Source: Lactobacillus iners DSM 13335
GTDB lineage: Bacteria > Bacillota > Bacilli > Lactobacillales > Lactobacillaceae
Length of the DNA stretch: 64,000 nucleotides
Direction of reading: 5' to 3'
Assembly (NCBI RefSeq): GCF_000160875.1
Contig: NZ_GG700809.1
Span: 1-64,000, forward strand
Shown: piece after piece, positions 36,596 to 45,174 of the stretch
Layout: each line of letters opens with the position of its first letter
Position numbering within the stretch: position 1 is the first letter of the stretch
Position numbers and translations under genes: made by a program
The notes under the pieces: model-generated
What the model was told of the DNA's origin: nothing
Databases searched by the model: none
What the model saw: only the letters and a program-made list of their open reading frames with translations

Positions 36596-37369
36596 ATGGC
36601 ACAAGTAATCTCAATAGCCAATCAAAAAGGTGGCGTTGGTAAAACTACAACGACAATTAATTTGGGAGCTAGTATTGCTATTCGTGGTTATAAAGTATTA
36701 ATTATTGATACTGATCCTCAAGGTAATGCCACTTCTGGACTGGGTATAGAAAAGTCATCTGTTGATCAAGATGTTTATAATGTGTTAATTGATGAAATAT
36801 CCATGTCCAAAACAATACATCATACTTCAACTCCAAATTTAGACATAGTACCTGCAACTATTCAATTAGCAGGTGCTGAAATAGAATTAACATCATTGAT
36901 GGCTAGAGAAACTAGACTTAAACAAGGAATAGATGAAATTAGTGATCAATATGATTTTATTCTTATTGATTGTCCACCTTCTTTAGGACAACTCTCAATA
37001 AATGCTTTTACTGCTTCGGATTCGATTTTGATTCCCGTACAAAGTGAATATTATGCTATGGAGGGATTAAGTCAGCTACTTAATACTATTAGATTAGTTC
37101 AAAAGCATTTCAACAAAAATCTTGGTGTCGAAGGCGTTTTATTAACGATGTTGGATGCTCGGACTAATTTAGGTGCAGATGTAGTAAAAGAAGTTAAAGA
37201 ATATTTCAATAAAAAAGTGTATAAAACTATTATTCCAAGGATTACTAAATTAGCAGAAGCACCAAGTTTTGGAAAACCAATTACAGAATATGCACCCAAA
37301 TCTAGAGGTGCTCAAGTTTATGATTCATTGGCTAAGGAGGTGTTAAAATCTCATGGAAAAAAGATCTAA
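36596..37369 (+). CDS. parA: Chromosome-partitioning ATPase ParA (Soj)
   Basis: A 257-aa Walker-type ATPase that acts with ParB in origin segregation and replication control. The deviant Walker A is KGGVGKTTT (about 11-19), and Walker B lies in FILIDCPPSLGQLS. It starts two bases after the noc stop and overlaps parB by 17 bases, so translation is coupled. Length and context are normal for chromosomal Soj. Confidence 0.95.
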   Translation: MAQVISIANQKGGVGKTTTTINLGASIAIRGYKVLIIDTDPQGNATSGLGIEKSSVDQDVYNVLIDEISMSKTIHHTSTPNLDIVPATIQLAGAEIELTSLMARETRLKQGIDEISDQYDFILIDCPPSLGQLSINAFTASDSILIPVQSEYYAMEGLSQLLNTIRLVQKHFNKNLGVEGVLLTMLDARTNLGADVVKEVKEYFNKKVYKTIIPRITKLAEAPSFGKPITEYAPKSRGAQVYDSLAKEVLKSHGKKI

Positions 37370-38231
37370 AGGTTTTAAGAGCTTAGGTAGAGGATTAGAA
37401 GCACTTTTTGATGATGGCCCAAAAATAAAAGACGGTGAGGAGATTAGGGACATAAAATTAGACGATATTCGACCTAATCCTTACCAACCTAGAAAAAATT
37501 TTGATGATAAGGGATTACAAGAACTAGCTGAATCAATAAAAGAAAATGGCGTTTTTCAACCAATTATTGTGAGAAAATCTGTTGAAGGATATGAATTAAT
37601 TGCGGGTGAGAGGCGGTTCCGTGCTTCTAAAATAGCTGGTAAAGAAACGATACCAGGCATCGTTCGTGATTTTGATGAAGCAAAAATGATGGAAGTTGCT
37701 ATTTTGGAAAATTTGCAACGTGAAGATTTAACGCCTCTAGAAGAAGCACAAGCGTACGAAACACTTCAGAAAAATCTGGGATTAACACAAGAAGATGTCT
37801 CTAAACGTTTAGGTAAGTCACGACCATATATTGCAAACTATTTACGTTTGTTAACATTGCCTCCCAAAACTAAAAGACTACTACAATATGGTAAGTTATC
37901 AATGGGGCAAGCACGTACACTTTTAGGCTTAAAAGATAAAAGTCAGATTGATAGTTTGGCTAAAAAGGTAGCTGATGAAGGCACAACAGTTCGCAGATTA
38001 GAGTTACTAGTTAATAAGATTAATACTAAAAGTCAAGAAAAATCTAGAAAAGTTACTAATAAGTCGAAATTCATTGCTGCCAGTGAAAATAAGCTTTCGG
38101 ATAAATTTGGCACAAAAGTTAACATTAGTTCCAGCAATCGAGGAAATGGTCATCTATCTATTAGCTTTAAATCAACGGAAGAATTAAATCGTATCTTAGA
38201 TGTATTAGGTATTGATTTAGATAAAGAATAG
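37353..38231 (+). CDS. parB: Chromosome-partitioning protein ParB (Spo0J)
   Basis: A 292-aa parS-binding CTPase. The N-terminus (SKGFKSLGRGLEALFDDGP) is typical of chromosomal ParB and interacts with ParA. The CTP-binding domain carries IRPNPYQPRKNFD, then ELIAGERRFRASK and ENLQREDLTPLEEA. The HTH is GLTQEDVSKRLGKSRPYIANYLRLL, and a C-terminal dimer domain follows. An AAGGAGG site lies in the end of parA. I did not find a parS palindrome in the window. Confidence 0.95.
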   Translation: MEKRSKGFKSLGRGLEALFDDGPKIKDGEEIRDIKLDDIRPNPYQPRKNFDDKGLQELAESIKENGVFQPIIVRKSVEGYELIAGERRFRASKIAGKETIPGIVRDFDEAKMMEVAILENLQREDLTPLEEAQAYETLQKNLGLTQEDVSKRLGKSRPYIANYLRLLTLPPKTKRLLQYGKLSMGQARTLLGLKDKSQIDSLAKKVADEGTTVRRLELLVNKINTKSQEKSRKVTNKSKFIAASENKLSDKFGTKVNISSSNRGNGHLSISFKSTEELNRILDVLGIDLDKE

Positions 38232-38245
38232 TGGGAGTGATTTTA

Positions 38246-38497
38246 ATGTATCAGTTAGCTGATGTGGTTCAAATGAAAAAACCACATGCTTGTGGTGAAA
38301 ATCAATGGGAAGTTTTGCGAATTGGTGCAGATATCAGAATAAAATGTCTCGGATGTGGTCATCTAATTATGATGTCACGTGCTGATTTTAATAAAAAACA
38401 TAAAAAAGTTTTGCGTACAGCCAAAGATCCAGTTAATTTAAAATCTGAATTTTATGTACCAAAAGATAAAATTATTATTCCAAATATAAATAACTAA
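38246..38497 (+). CDS. DUF951 family protein
   Basis: An 83-aa protein with MYQLADVVQMKKPHACGENQWEVLRIGADIRI and the later CLGCGH. The conserved Cys residues (CG near 16 and CxxC near 37-40) suggest zinc binding. It is nearly always found between parB and ychF in Firmicutes; its function is unknown. The ATG at 38246 follows GTGGGAGTG; the upstream in-frame GTG overlapping the parB stop is less likely. Confidence 0.85.
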   Translation: MYQLADVVQMKKPHACGENQWEVLRIGADIRIKCLGCGHLIMMSRADFNKKHKKVLRTAKDPVNLKSEFYVPKDKIIIPNINN

Positions 38498-38509
38498 GGG
38501 GAGAAAAAA

Positions 38510-39610
38510 ATGTCATTAACTGCAGGTATTGTAGGATTACCTAATGTGGGTAAATCAACTTTGTTTAATGCTATTACTAAAGCGGGTGCCGAAATGGCCA
38601 ATTATCCATTTGCTACTATTGAGCCAAATGTGGGGATGGTCGAAGTTCCAGATAAACGTTTAGCTAGAATTCAGGAATTAATCCCAGCTAAAAAAGTGGT
38701 GCACACTACTTTTGAATTTACAGATATAGCTGGATTAGTAAAAGGAGCTTCAAAAGGCGAAGGTCTAGGTAATAAATTCTTAGAAAATATTAGACAAACG
38801 GATGCAATAGTACATGTAGTTAGGGCATTTGAAGATGATAATATTACTTCCGTCACTGGTAAAGTTGATCCTGAAGAAGATATTAATACAATTAACTTGG
38901 AATTAGCTATTGCCGATTTAGATGCTGTTAATCGTCGTATTGCCAAAGTTCAAAAAGTTGCACAACAAGGAGATAAAGCAGCTAAAGCTGAAATGGCTGT
39001 CTTAGAAAAATTAAAACCTGTACTTGAGGAAGGAAATGCTGCACGTTCTATTGAATTTAATGATGACGAGCAACAAATTGTTAAAGGGTTATTTTTGTTA
39101 ACGACTAAACCAGTAATTTATGTAGCAAATATTGCAGAATCATCCATGGCGGATCCAGAATCAGATAGTTTATATCAAATAGTTAAAAAGCATGCAGAAT
39201 CAGAAAATGCAGAAGCTTTAGGTATTAGTGCTGCTACTGAAGAGGAAATAGCATCTATGGATGAGAGTGATAGACAGGAGTTTTTGGAAGCAGAAGGTGT
39301 CGAAGAATCTGGGCTGGATCGCTTAATTAAGGCGGCATACCATATTTTGGGATTGCGTACATTTTTTACTGCTGGTGGCACAGAAACTAGAGCTTGGACT
39401 TTTCGTGATGGTATGAAAGCTCCGCAAGTTGCTGGAGTTATCCATTCTGATTTTGAACGAGGCTTTATCCGTGCTGAGGTAGTTTCTTATGATGATTTAG
39501 ATAAATTTGAAACTATGCAAAAAGTCAAAGAAGCTGGCAAATTACGACTTGAAGGTAAAGATTACTTAGTTCAAGATGGAGACATTATAGAATTTAGATT
39601 TAATGTATAA
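38510..39610 (+). CDS. ychF: Redox-regulated ATPase YchF (OLA1 family)
   Basis: A 366-aa P-loop protein. GLPNVGKSTLFNAIT is the G1 motif, DIAGLVKGASKGEGLGNKFL is G3, and a G4-like motif with altered specificity fits the known preference for ATP. A coiled-coil insert lies at about 125-165, and a C-terminal TGS domain (about 280-366) ends VQDGDIIEFRFNV. It binds ribosomes and influences stress responses. A GGGGAGA site precedes it, in the usual place after parB-DUF951. Confidence 0.95.
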   Translation: MSLTAGIVGLPNVGKSTLFNAITKAGAEMANYPFATIEPNVGMVEVPDKRLARIQELIPAKKVVHTTFEFTDIAGLVKGASKGEGLGNKFLENIRQTDAIVHVVRAFEDDNITSVTGKVDPEEDINTINLELAIADLDAVNRRIAKVQKVAQQGDKAAKAEMAVLEKLKPVLEEGNAARSIEFNDDEQQIVKGLFLLTTKPVIYVANIAESSMADPESDSLYQIVKKHAESENAEALGISAATEEEIASMDESDRQEFLEAEGVEESGLDRLIKAAYHILGLRTFFTAGGTETRAWTFRDGMKAPQVAGVIHSDFERGFIRAEVVSYDDLDKFETMQKVKEAGKLRLEGKDYLVQDGDIIEFRFNV

Positions 39611-39621
39611 AGGAGAAAAAC

Positions 39622-40398
39622 ATGAGTTTAGAGGAAAAAAATGCTGAAACAATTAAGGCACAAAAACTCCATTTGCAAAAGCAGGCAATGCAAATTAATA
39701 AAGTTAATGATATAGAGCATGCTAGTGCAGATGATCTATATGAATTACTTAGTAATAAAAATAGAGACTATGTTTTTAAGTTAAAAAAGCAACTAGCAGA
39801 TCAAGGAAAGCAAACAGAAGAACAAGTTGCTATTCTGATCGATAAATTATTACCAGAAATAGTTGTTGCTCAAAAAAAAGGAGTAACGGCAGTCAATTAT
39901 TATGGAAAATCTCCTATTGAAAAAGCATATGAATTGCTACATCCAGTAGAAAAGCCTAAAGAAACTTCATTTACTATGTTAGTGTTAGATAATATTCTCT
40001 TATATTTAACTTGCTTTTTGGGCATGTTTGGTTTGATCCAAATGTTTTCTAACCAAAAAAATAATAGTCAAAATATGGGGATTATTACTATTATGAGTGT
40101 TGGTATCATCTTTGGTATTTTAATGGCCTATTATAATCGAATGTTAGCTATGGATAAAAAAGACCGACCAGCTGTATGGAAATTAATAGCATATGGTATT
40201 GTCATGTTGGTAGGTGTGTATGTATGGATAGCTATTGTATCTGTTGTGCCAATTTTTAGACCAATTAATATTGTTTTGCCAGCTGTAGTTAATGTTAGTA
40301 TGGGTGTTATTGCATTTGTTTTGCGAATGTATCTTAAGAAAAAATATAATATAATTGATCCATTAAGAGCAAAGCAATTATCTAAATATAATAAATAA
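39622..40398 (+). CDS. DUF1129 family membrane protein
   Basis: A 258-aa protein. The N-terminal soluble helical region (about 1-115) contains the family segment ASADDLYELLSNKNRDYVFKLKKQL. Four hydrophobic helices follow (about 118-135, 148-165, 185-210, 215-235), and a short basic tail ends the protein. Its function is unknown. It is a regular last gene of the rsmG-ychF block in lactobacilli and has an AAAGGAG site. Confidence 0.82.
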   Translation: MSLEEKNAETIKAQKLHLQKQAMQINKVNDIEHASADDLYELLSNKNRDYVFKLKKQLADQGKQTEEQVAILIDKLLPEIVVAQKKGVTAVNYYGKSPIEKAYELLHPVEKPKETSFTMLVLDNILLYLTCFLGMFGLIQMFSNQKNNSQNMGIITIMSVGIIFGILMAYYNRMLAMDKKDRPAVWKLIAYGIVMLVGVYVWIAIVSVVPIFRPINIVLPAVVNVSMGVIAFVLRMYLKKKYNIIDPLRAKQLSKYNK

Positions 40399-40400
40399 AA

Positions 40401-40440
40401 AATAATCAAGGACACATGATTGTGTCCTTGATTATTATAA
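40401..40440. terminator. Terminator-like hairpin between convergent genes
   Basis: AATAATCAAGGACACA (40401-40416) pairs perfectly with 40421-40436. The T-tract is short on the plus strand; it probably ends both converging transcripts. Confidence 0.7.
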
Positions 40441-40450
40441 ATTTTAAAAG

Positions 40451-41002
40451 TTAAATGATTTGAGCTCCTAAGCAAGTTTTAAAGTGATTTAGTGCCCACA
40501 AGTGTCCCTCTGGTGAGAAAGATCCTACTGCATTTTTATGAATAACAAGATTATAATTTAAGTTATAAGCATCAACCGCAGTATGTAGAACACAAATATC
40601 GGTGCACACTCCTGTCAAATGTAAAGTGGTGATATTTCTTTCCCTTAAAAAAAGGTCTAGAGATGTGCCACAAAATGATGAGTAGTGACTTTTGTCAATC
40701 ACTTCTACGCTATTACTATCTTTGTTGGTTTGGTACCAGTTTTCTAGTTTTCCATAAAATTGTCTTCCCCAAGTATTAGCTAAATTGTGTGGTGGAAATA
40801 ACTTACTTTCTACAGTATATGGATCATTTTTGATATGCAGATCTGTTGGAAGAATGATAAAGTCGCCCTGTTGCAAAAACTGATTAGCTAATGAAACAAT
40901 TTCATTTTCTAAAATTTGCCCAGGTTGTTTGCAACTTAACGCCCCATGATCATCTATGAAATCATTGGTATAATCTATGATTAACAAAGCCTGTTTGCTC
41001 AT
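40451..41002 (-). CDS. Isochorismatase-family cysteine hydrolase (nicotinamidase-like)
   Basis: A 183-aa hydrolase. The triad is visible as Asp in LLIIDYTNDF, Lys in VIDKSHYSSF and the nucleophilic Cys in TGVCTDICVLHTA, the order found in nicotinamidases. Conversion of nicotinamide to nicotinate for NAD salvage is the most likely role, but other amidases share the fold. It is a single gene facing pcp on the opposite strand, with an AAGGAG site. Confidence 0.82.
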   Translation of the reverse strand: MSKQALLIIDYTNDFIDDHGALSCKQPGQILENEIVSLANQFLQQGDFIILPTDLHIKNDPYTVESKLFPPHNLANTWGRQFYGKLENWYQTNKDSNSVEVIDKSHYSSFCGTSLDLFLRERNITTLHLTGVCTDICVLHTAVDAYNLNYNLVIHKNAVGSFSPEGHLWALNHFKTCLGAQII

Positions 41003-41084
41003 TGAAAACTCCTTAATTTAATATGTATTTACAATCATTATATTTATATTTCCCAAAAAATACTAGCTTTTAGGAGGAATATGT

Positions 41085-41720
41085 ATGAAAATTATGATAA
41101 CAGGATTTAACCCATTTAATGGAGAAAAAGTTAATCCAGCTCAAGAAGTATTAAAATTTTTACCTGATACCATAAGGGGACATCGTCTTGTCAAATTAAA
41201 TGTAGAGACAAGTTTTGAAAAGGCTGCATCTCAAGTTTATGATGCGTTACTTGCTGAAATGCCAGATTACTGTATTAATATCGGGCAAGCAGGTGGTAGA
41301 AGTGGTATTACACCTGAAAAAATTGCTATTAATTGGGTGGATGCTTCTATTGCTGATAACACGAATTATCAACCTAAAGGTCAAAAAATTGTTGCAAAGG
41401 GTATGGATGGTTATTTTACGCAACTACCTATTAATGCAATTGTCAAAAATATTCGAAATTCTGGTCTTCCTGCTAAAGTGTCAAATACTGCTGGTACATA
41501 TGTTTGCAATTATTTATTTTATAAAGTTCAATACTGGCGTAATACAGAATTTCCTAATCTTAAAGGTGGTTTTATACATATTCCTTATTTACCTTCTCAA
41601 GTTTTACAAAGTAATCAACCTTCTATGTCATTAAACGATATAACTAATGCAATGATGATTATGCTGAAAACAGTTATTGATTACGACGGTTTGAAAGATA
41701 TAACAAGTTTATATGATTAA
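41085..41720 (+). CDS. pcp: Pyrrolidone-carboxylate peptidase
   Basis: A 211-aa cysteine peptidase (family C15) removing N-terminal pyroglutamate. The start MITGFNPFNGEKVNPAQEV is characteristic. The triad fits Glu near 81 (ITPEKIAIN), the Cys in NTAGTYVCNYLFY (about 142) and His in GGFIHIPYLP (about 166). It is cytoplasmic and acts in peptide turnover. A TAGGAGG site precedes it. Confidence 0.93.
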   Translation: MKIMITGFNPFNGEKVNPAQEVLKFLPDTIRGHRLVKLNVETSFEKAASQVYDALLAEMPDYCINIGQAGGRSGITPEKIAINWVDASIADNTNYQPKGQKIVAKGMDGYFTQLPINAIVKNIRNSGLPAKVSNTAGTYVCNYLFYKVQYWRNTEFPNLKGGFIHIPYLPSQVLQSNQPSMSLNDITNAMMIMLKTVIDYDGLKDITSLYD

Positions 41721-41755
41721 TAAGATGCAATTATTTGTTAGAAATGTGATGGATT

Positions 41756-42844
41756 ATGGAAGAAAAAAGAAGATTATCTAGAGTTGAAATAAATCATCAA
41801 AGAGAAAAGAAAAAAAGAGTTTACAGATGGATCAAATATATTATCGGAATAATATTTTTGTTTGCTTGTATTTATGTTACTGCAGTTTATTTAAAAACTA
41901 AAAATGCTTTTGACAAGACATATGATCCTCAAAATTCTGTTACGCAAGCAGGTTTTAGTAGTAAAAAAAAGTTTGCTGTACTTTTACTCGGGACAGATAC
42001 TGGTGCTTTAGGACGTCATGAGAAACGTGGCAACACAGATACTATAATTGTTGCAACTGTCAATCCCAATGATAAAAAAGTATCTTTAATGTCGATTCCG
42101 AGGGATACTATGGCGGAAATGATTGGTAGTCCCAGATTTAGTGTTCATAAAATTAATGCCGCTTATAATATCGGGGGTCCAAAAATGGCTATGGAGACAG
42201 TAAGTAAGTTACTTAATGTACCTTTGAAATATTATATTACTATCAATATGGGTGGTATGACCAAATTAGTAGATGGAGTTGGCGGTGTTGATGTAGTTCC
42301 GCCTTTAACATTTACCTATGATGGTTGCTCTTTTACTAAGGGTGTTAAAACACATTTAGATGGTAAAAAAGCATTAGCATATGCACGTATGCGGTATGAT
42401 GATCCCCGAGGAGATTATGGTAGGCAATTGCGACAAAGACAGGTAATTATGTCGATTTTGAAACATTCGATTTCTTTTGATACAGTGAAAAATTTAGATG
42501 AAGTTTTAAACACTGCATCAAATAGTATCAAAACTAATATTCGCTTTGATTCTTTTATTAGTATTTTTAAAAATTATCGTGATTGCTCTAACAATATGTC
42601 AAATGATTATTTGCATGGCAATGGTGCAATGATAGGTGATGCTTCATATCAAGTGATGAGCAATAAAGAATTGAATAGAGTATCAAAAATTTTACGTGAA
42701 CAATTAGGATTAGAATATGTTGAGTTAGATAATAATGAAACGTATCAAAATAGCAAGAATAAGCAATTTGATTGGTTAAGTGGTAATCAAAATCAGCCTT
42801 ATTATATCTATGAACCTAATAGTAATAAATTATGGCATGGGTGA
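41756..42844 (+). CDS. LytR-CpsA-Psr (LCP) family glycopolymer transferase
   Basis: A 362-aa membrane-anchored enzyme with one N-terminal helix (about 25-47). The extracellular LCP domain contains LLLGTDTGALGR, RGNTDTIIVATVNP and VSLMSIPRDTM, then HKINAAYNIGG and the ALAYARMRYDDPRGDYGRQLRQR block. The conserved Asp and Arg residues bind pyrophosphate. LCP proteins attach teichoic acids or capsule polymers to peptidoglycan. Only a weak ribosome site (GATGGA) is seen. Downstream a PlsY-like gene follows at once, so both are probably co-transcribed. Confidence 0.9.
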   Translation: MEEKRRLSRVEINHQREKKKRVYRWIKYIIGIIFLFACIYVTAVYLKTKNAFDKTYDPQNSVTQAGFSSKKKFAVLLLGTDTGALGRHEKRGNTDTIIVATVNPNDKKVSLMSIPRDTMAEMIGSPRFSVHKINAAYNIGGPKMAMETVSKLLNVPLKYYITINMGGMTKLVDGVGGVDVVPPLTFTYDGCSFTKGVKTHLDGKKALAYARMRYDDPRGDYGRQLRQRQVIMSILKHSISFDTVKNLDEVLNTASNSIKTNIRFDSFISIFKNYRDCSNNMSNDYLHGNGAMIGDASYQVMSNKELNRVSKILREQLGLEYVELDNNETYQNSKNKQFDWLSGNQNQPYYIYEPNSNKLWHG

Positions 42845-42849
42845 TAGTA

Positions 42850-43464
42850 ATGTATAATTTAATAGCACTTATTGTAGGTTATCTATTTGGTAATATTTTA
42901 TGTGCATTTATTGTTTGTAAAATTAAATTTGGTATGAATCCTACTCAAATCGGATCACATAATCCAGGTACTGCTAATGTTGGTAGTATTTTTGGCAAGA
43001 AATGGGGTCTGTTGACATGTGTAGGTGATATAGTTAAAGCGATCTTGGCATTGATATTAGTTCTAATTGTTTGTCCTATGCATATTTCTCTTGCTTATTG
43101 TGGCTTGGGATTGATGCTAGGTCATGCTTTTCCTTTTTGGAATAAATTTAATGGTGGAAAATGTGTAGCAGTATCATTGCCAATTGTAATATTTTTTGAT
43201 TGGCAATGGGGAATTTTTTGTATCATCATTGAATTGTTATTGATGATAATTTTAAAGAATTTAGCTGTTTCACCTGTAATTAGTTTATTAATTTATAGTA
43301 TTGCAATGTTTGTGATATATAGTAACTGTGCAGGTATATTATTTCTCATTGGTTGGTGTGTAATGTTATATAAATTTAGAAATGACTTGGTTGCATATTG
43401 CAAAGGAGAAGGAAAAAGGACAGACATCCTATTTTTATTTAAGCGAGTATTAAAACATAAATAA
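42850..43464 (+). CDS. PlsY-like glycerol-3-phosphate acyltransferase
   Basis: A 204-aa protein with about five helices of the PlsY family, which transfers acyl from acyl-phosphate to glycerol-3-phosphate. Motif 1 is IGSHNPGTANVGSIFGKKWG. Motif 2 is GHAFPFWNKFNGGKCVA, where standard PlsY has FKGGKgVAT; the loss of the first Lys and the Cys/Val changes make this a divergent member. It may be a paralogue of a main plsY elsewhere. The ATG at 42850 is used because GGGTGAT precedes it; an in-frame ATG 18 bases upstream overlaps the LCP gene. Confidence 0.78.
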   Translation: MYNLIALIVGYLFGNILCAFIVCKIKFGMNPTQIGSHNPGTANVGSIFGKKWGLLTCVGDIVKAILALILVLIVCPMHISLAYCGLGLMLGHAFPFWNKFNGGKCVAVSLPIVIFFDWQWGIFCIIIELLLMIILKNLAVSPVISLLIYSIAMFVIYSNCAGILFLIGWCVMLYKFRNDLVAYCKGEGKRTDILFLFKRVLKHK

Positions 43465-43465
43465 G

Positions 43466-43494
43466 TTGACAAATAGTTAATTCTAAATTATTAT
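43466..43494 (+). promoter_or_regulatory. Promoter of tyrS
   Basis: TTGACA (43466-43471) and TATTAT (43489-43494), with a 17-bp spacer. Confidence 0.75.
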
Positions 43495-43499
43495 CTAGC

Positions 43500-43694
43500 T
43501 AAGCAAGTAGTGTATAGATTCAGTGTTCAGAGAGCTAGTGGTTGGTGTGAGCTAGGCAGGTCTATATAACGAAATACAGATGGAGTAGTTGCCTTATTGA
43601 CTGTAAAGACGCTGCAAGCGTGAATACGGGTGGTACCGTGGTTAAAGTTGATTTAATCGCCCCTGATCTAATTTGTTGGATCAGGGGCTTTTTT
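43500..43694 (+). promoter_or_regulatory. T-box riboswitch leader of tyrS (Tyr specifier)
   Basis: The T-box sequence GGGTGGTACCGTGG lies at 43628-43641. It is followed by the terminator stem GCCCCTGATC (43659-43668)/GATCAGGGGC (43679-43688) and six Ts. In stem I the candidate specifier TAC is at 43575-43577 within GAAATACAGA, fitting tyrosine. The AGAGAGCTAGTGG-like apical region is also present. Confidence 0.93.
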
Positions 43695-43704
43695 GGAGGA
43701 AAAA

Positions 43705-44958
43705 ATGGATATTTTAGAAGATTTAAAATGGCGTGGAGCTATTAATCAGCAAACAGATGAGCAAGGGTTGAGGGAATATTTACAACAGCATAAGGATTTA
43801 ACTCTATATTGTGGAACAGATCCTACAGGTGATTCGCTTCATATAGGACACTTGATACCCTTTATGATCTTGAAACGTTTTCAAATGGCAGGATACCATC
43901 CGATTATTTTGATTGGCGGAGCTACTGGAGCTATTGGTGATCCGTCAGGTAGAAAGACTGAGCGTGTTTTACAAAGTGAAGAACAAGTAAGACATAATGA
44001 AAAATGTTTAACATCTCAAATGGAAAAATTGTTTGGCACTGAAAATTTTGAAATTGTCAATAATGCTAGTTGGTTGAGCAAGTTAACTTTATTAGATTTT
44101 TTACGTGATTATGGTAAGTTATTCCAAGTGAATACTATGCTAAATAAAGATATTGTTGCAAGTCGCTTGGCCACTGGCATTTCATATACTGAATTTACAT
44201 ATCAAATAATGCAGGCTATAGATTTTTATTATTTGAATAAAAATAAAAATGTTACTTTGCAGATTGGTGGTGGAGATCAGTGGGGTAATATTACAGGCGG
44301 AATAGATTTAATTCACCGTATAGAAGGGGCTGATCATCCAGCATTTGGATTAACTATACCATTAATGCTAAAAAGTGACGGGACAAAATTTGGTAAATCT
44401 GCTGGTGGAGCTATCTGGCTTGATCCTGAAAAAACCAGTCCGTACGAATTTTACCAATTTTGGATTAATCAAGATGATCGTGATGTCATTAAATATTTGA
44501 AATATTTCACATTTTTATCTCATCAAGAAATAGAAGATTTAGCCATTAGCGTAGAAAAAGAACCGTGGAAACGATTAGCACAGCGAAAATTAGCGGAAGA
44601 AGTTACAAAATTTGTACATGGTGAAGCTGGATTGAGGGATGCTCAATTTATTACTAATGCTCTATTTGAAGGCAATATCATGGAATTGTCGGTTAAACAA
44701 ATTGAACAAGGATTTAAAAATGCTCCTTACGTTGAAATTTCCAAAGAATCTAAAAATTTGGTCGATCTTTTAGTAGAAACTGGAATTGAAAAATCTAAGC
44801 GACAAGCTCGTGAAGATATTAATAATGGTGCTATTTATGTAAATGGATCTCGCCAAAATGATTGCGATTTTTTGGTAGATGTGCCTAACAGTTTTGAAGG
44901 TAAATTTGTGATTATTCGTCGTGGTAAGAAAAAATATACTTTATTAAAAACAAAATAG
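43705..44958 (+). CDS. tyrS: Tyrosyl-tRNA synthetase
   Basis: A 417-aa class-I synthetase. HIGH-type motif HIGHL (in GDSLHIGHLIPF) and KMSKS-type motif KFGKS (in SDGTKFGKSAGGAI) bracket the Rossmann catalytic domain. Tyrosine-binding residues are in LYCGTDPTG and YQIMQAIDFYYL. A C-terminal S4 RNA-binding domain (about 350-417) is present. The start at 43705 follows GGAGGA by four bases; an in-frame TTG upstream lies in the terminator. It is controlled by the T-box. Confidence 0.96.
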   Translation: MDILEDLKWRGAINQQTDEQGLREYLQQHKDLTLYCGTDPTGDSLHIGHLIPFMILKRFQMAGYHPIILIGGATGAIGDPSGRKTERVLQSEEQVRHNEKCLTSQMEKLFGTENFEIVNNASWLSKLTLLDFLRDYGKLFQVNTMLNKDIVASRLATGISYTEFTYQIMQAIDFYYLNKNKNVTLQIGGGDQWGNITGGIDLIHRIEGADHPAFGLTIPLMLKSDGTKFGKSAGGAIWLDPEKTSPYEFYQFWINQDDRDVIKYLKYFTFLSHQEIEDLAISVEKEPWKRLAQRKLAEEVTKFVHGEAGLRDAQFITNALFEGNIMELSVKQIEQGFKNAPYVEISKESKNLVDLLVETGIEKSKRQAREDINNGAIYVNGSRQNDCDFLVDVPNSFEGKFVIIRRGKKKYTLLKTK

Positions 44959-44959
44959 T

Positions 44960-44995
44960 AAAAAAGACATGCGTTTTAAGCGTATGTCTTTTTAT
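44960..44995 (+). terminator. Terminator of tyrS
   Basis: AAAAAGACATGCG pairs with GCGTATGTCTTTTT (one mismatch), followed by T-rich sequence. Confidence 0.8.
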
Positions 44996-45016
44996 TTATG
45001 CTAATATTAAATATAT

Positions 45017-45089
45017 GCTGTTTTAGCTCAGTAGGTAGAGCACCGCCGTGGTAAGGAGGAGGTCCTCAGTTCAAATCTGAGAAACAGCT
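45017..45089 (+). tRNA. tRNA-Thr (anticodon GGT)
   Basis: A cloverleaf fits: acceptor GCTGTTT with AAACAGC, D-arm GCTC/GAGC, anticodon stem CCGCC/GGAGG, loop GTGGTAA with GGT at 45050-45052, variable AGGTC and T-arm CTCAG/CTGAG. CCA is not encoded. The centre of the anticodon stem has a G-A mismatch (45045 with 45057), and position 32 is G where a pyrimidine is normal. The sequence otherwise matches lactobacillus threonine tRNA. It stands alone between tyrS and a sugar-kinase-like gene. Confidence 0.88.
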
Positions 45090-45174
45090 TATTGGCTAAT
45101 TTTATTTTGTAAAAGATATATTAACTATAGTGTAATATAATGATGATGAGCTAATATTTAAAGAGGTTATACTT

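Noticed and set aside
35008..40398. A parS site (GTTTCACGTGAAAC-type palindrome) near parAB
   Set aside because: I looked for the core CACGTGAAAC around noc-parA-parB and did not see it. A machine search of the genome is needed; none is claimed here.
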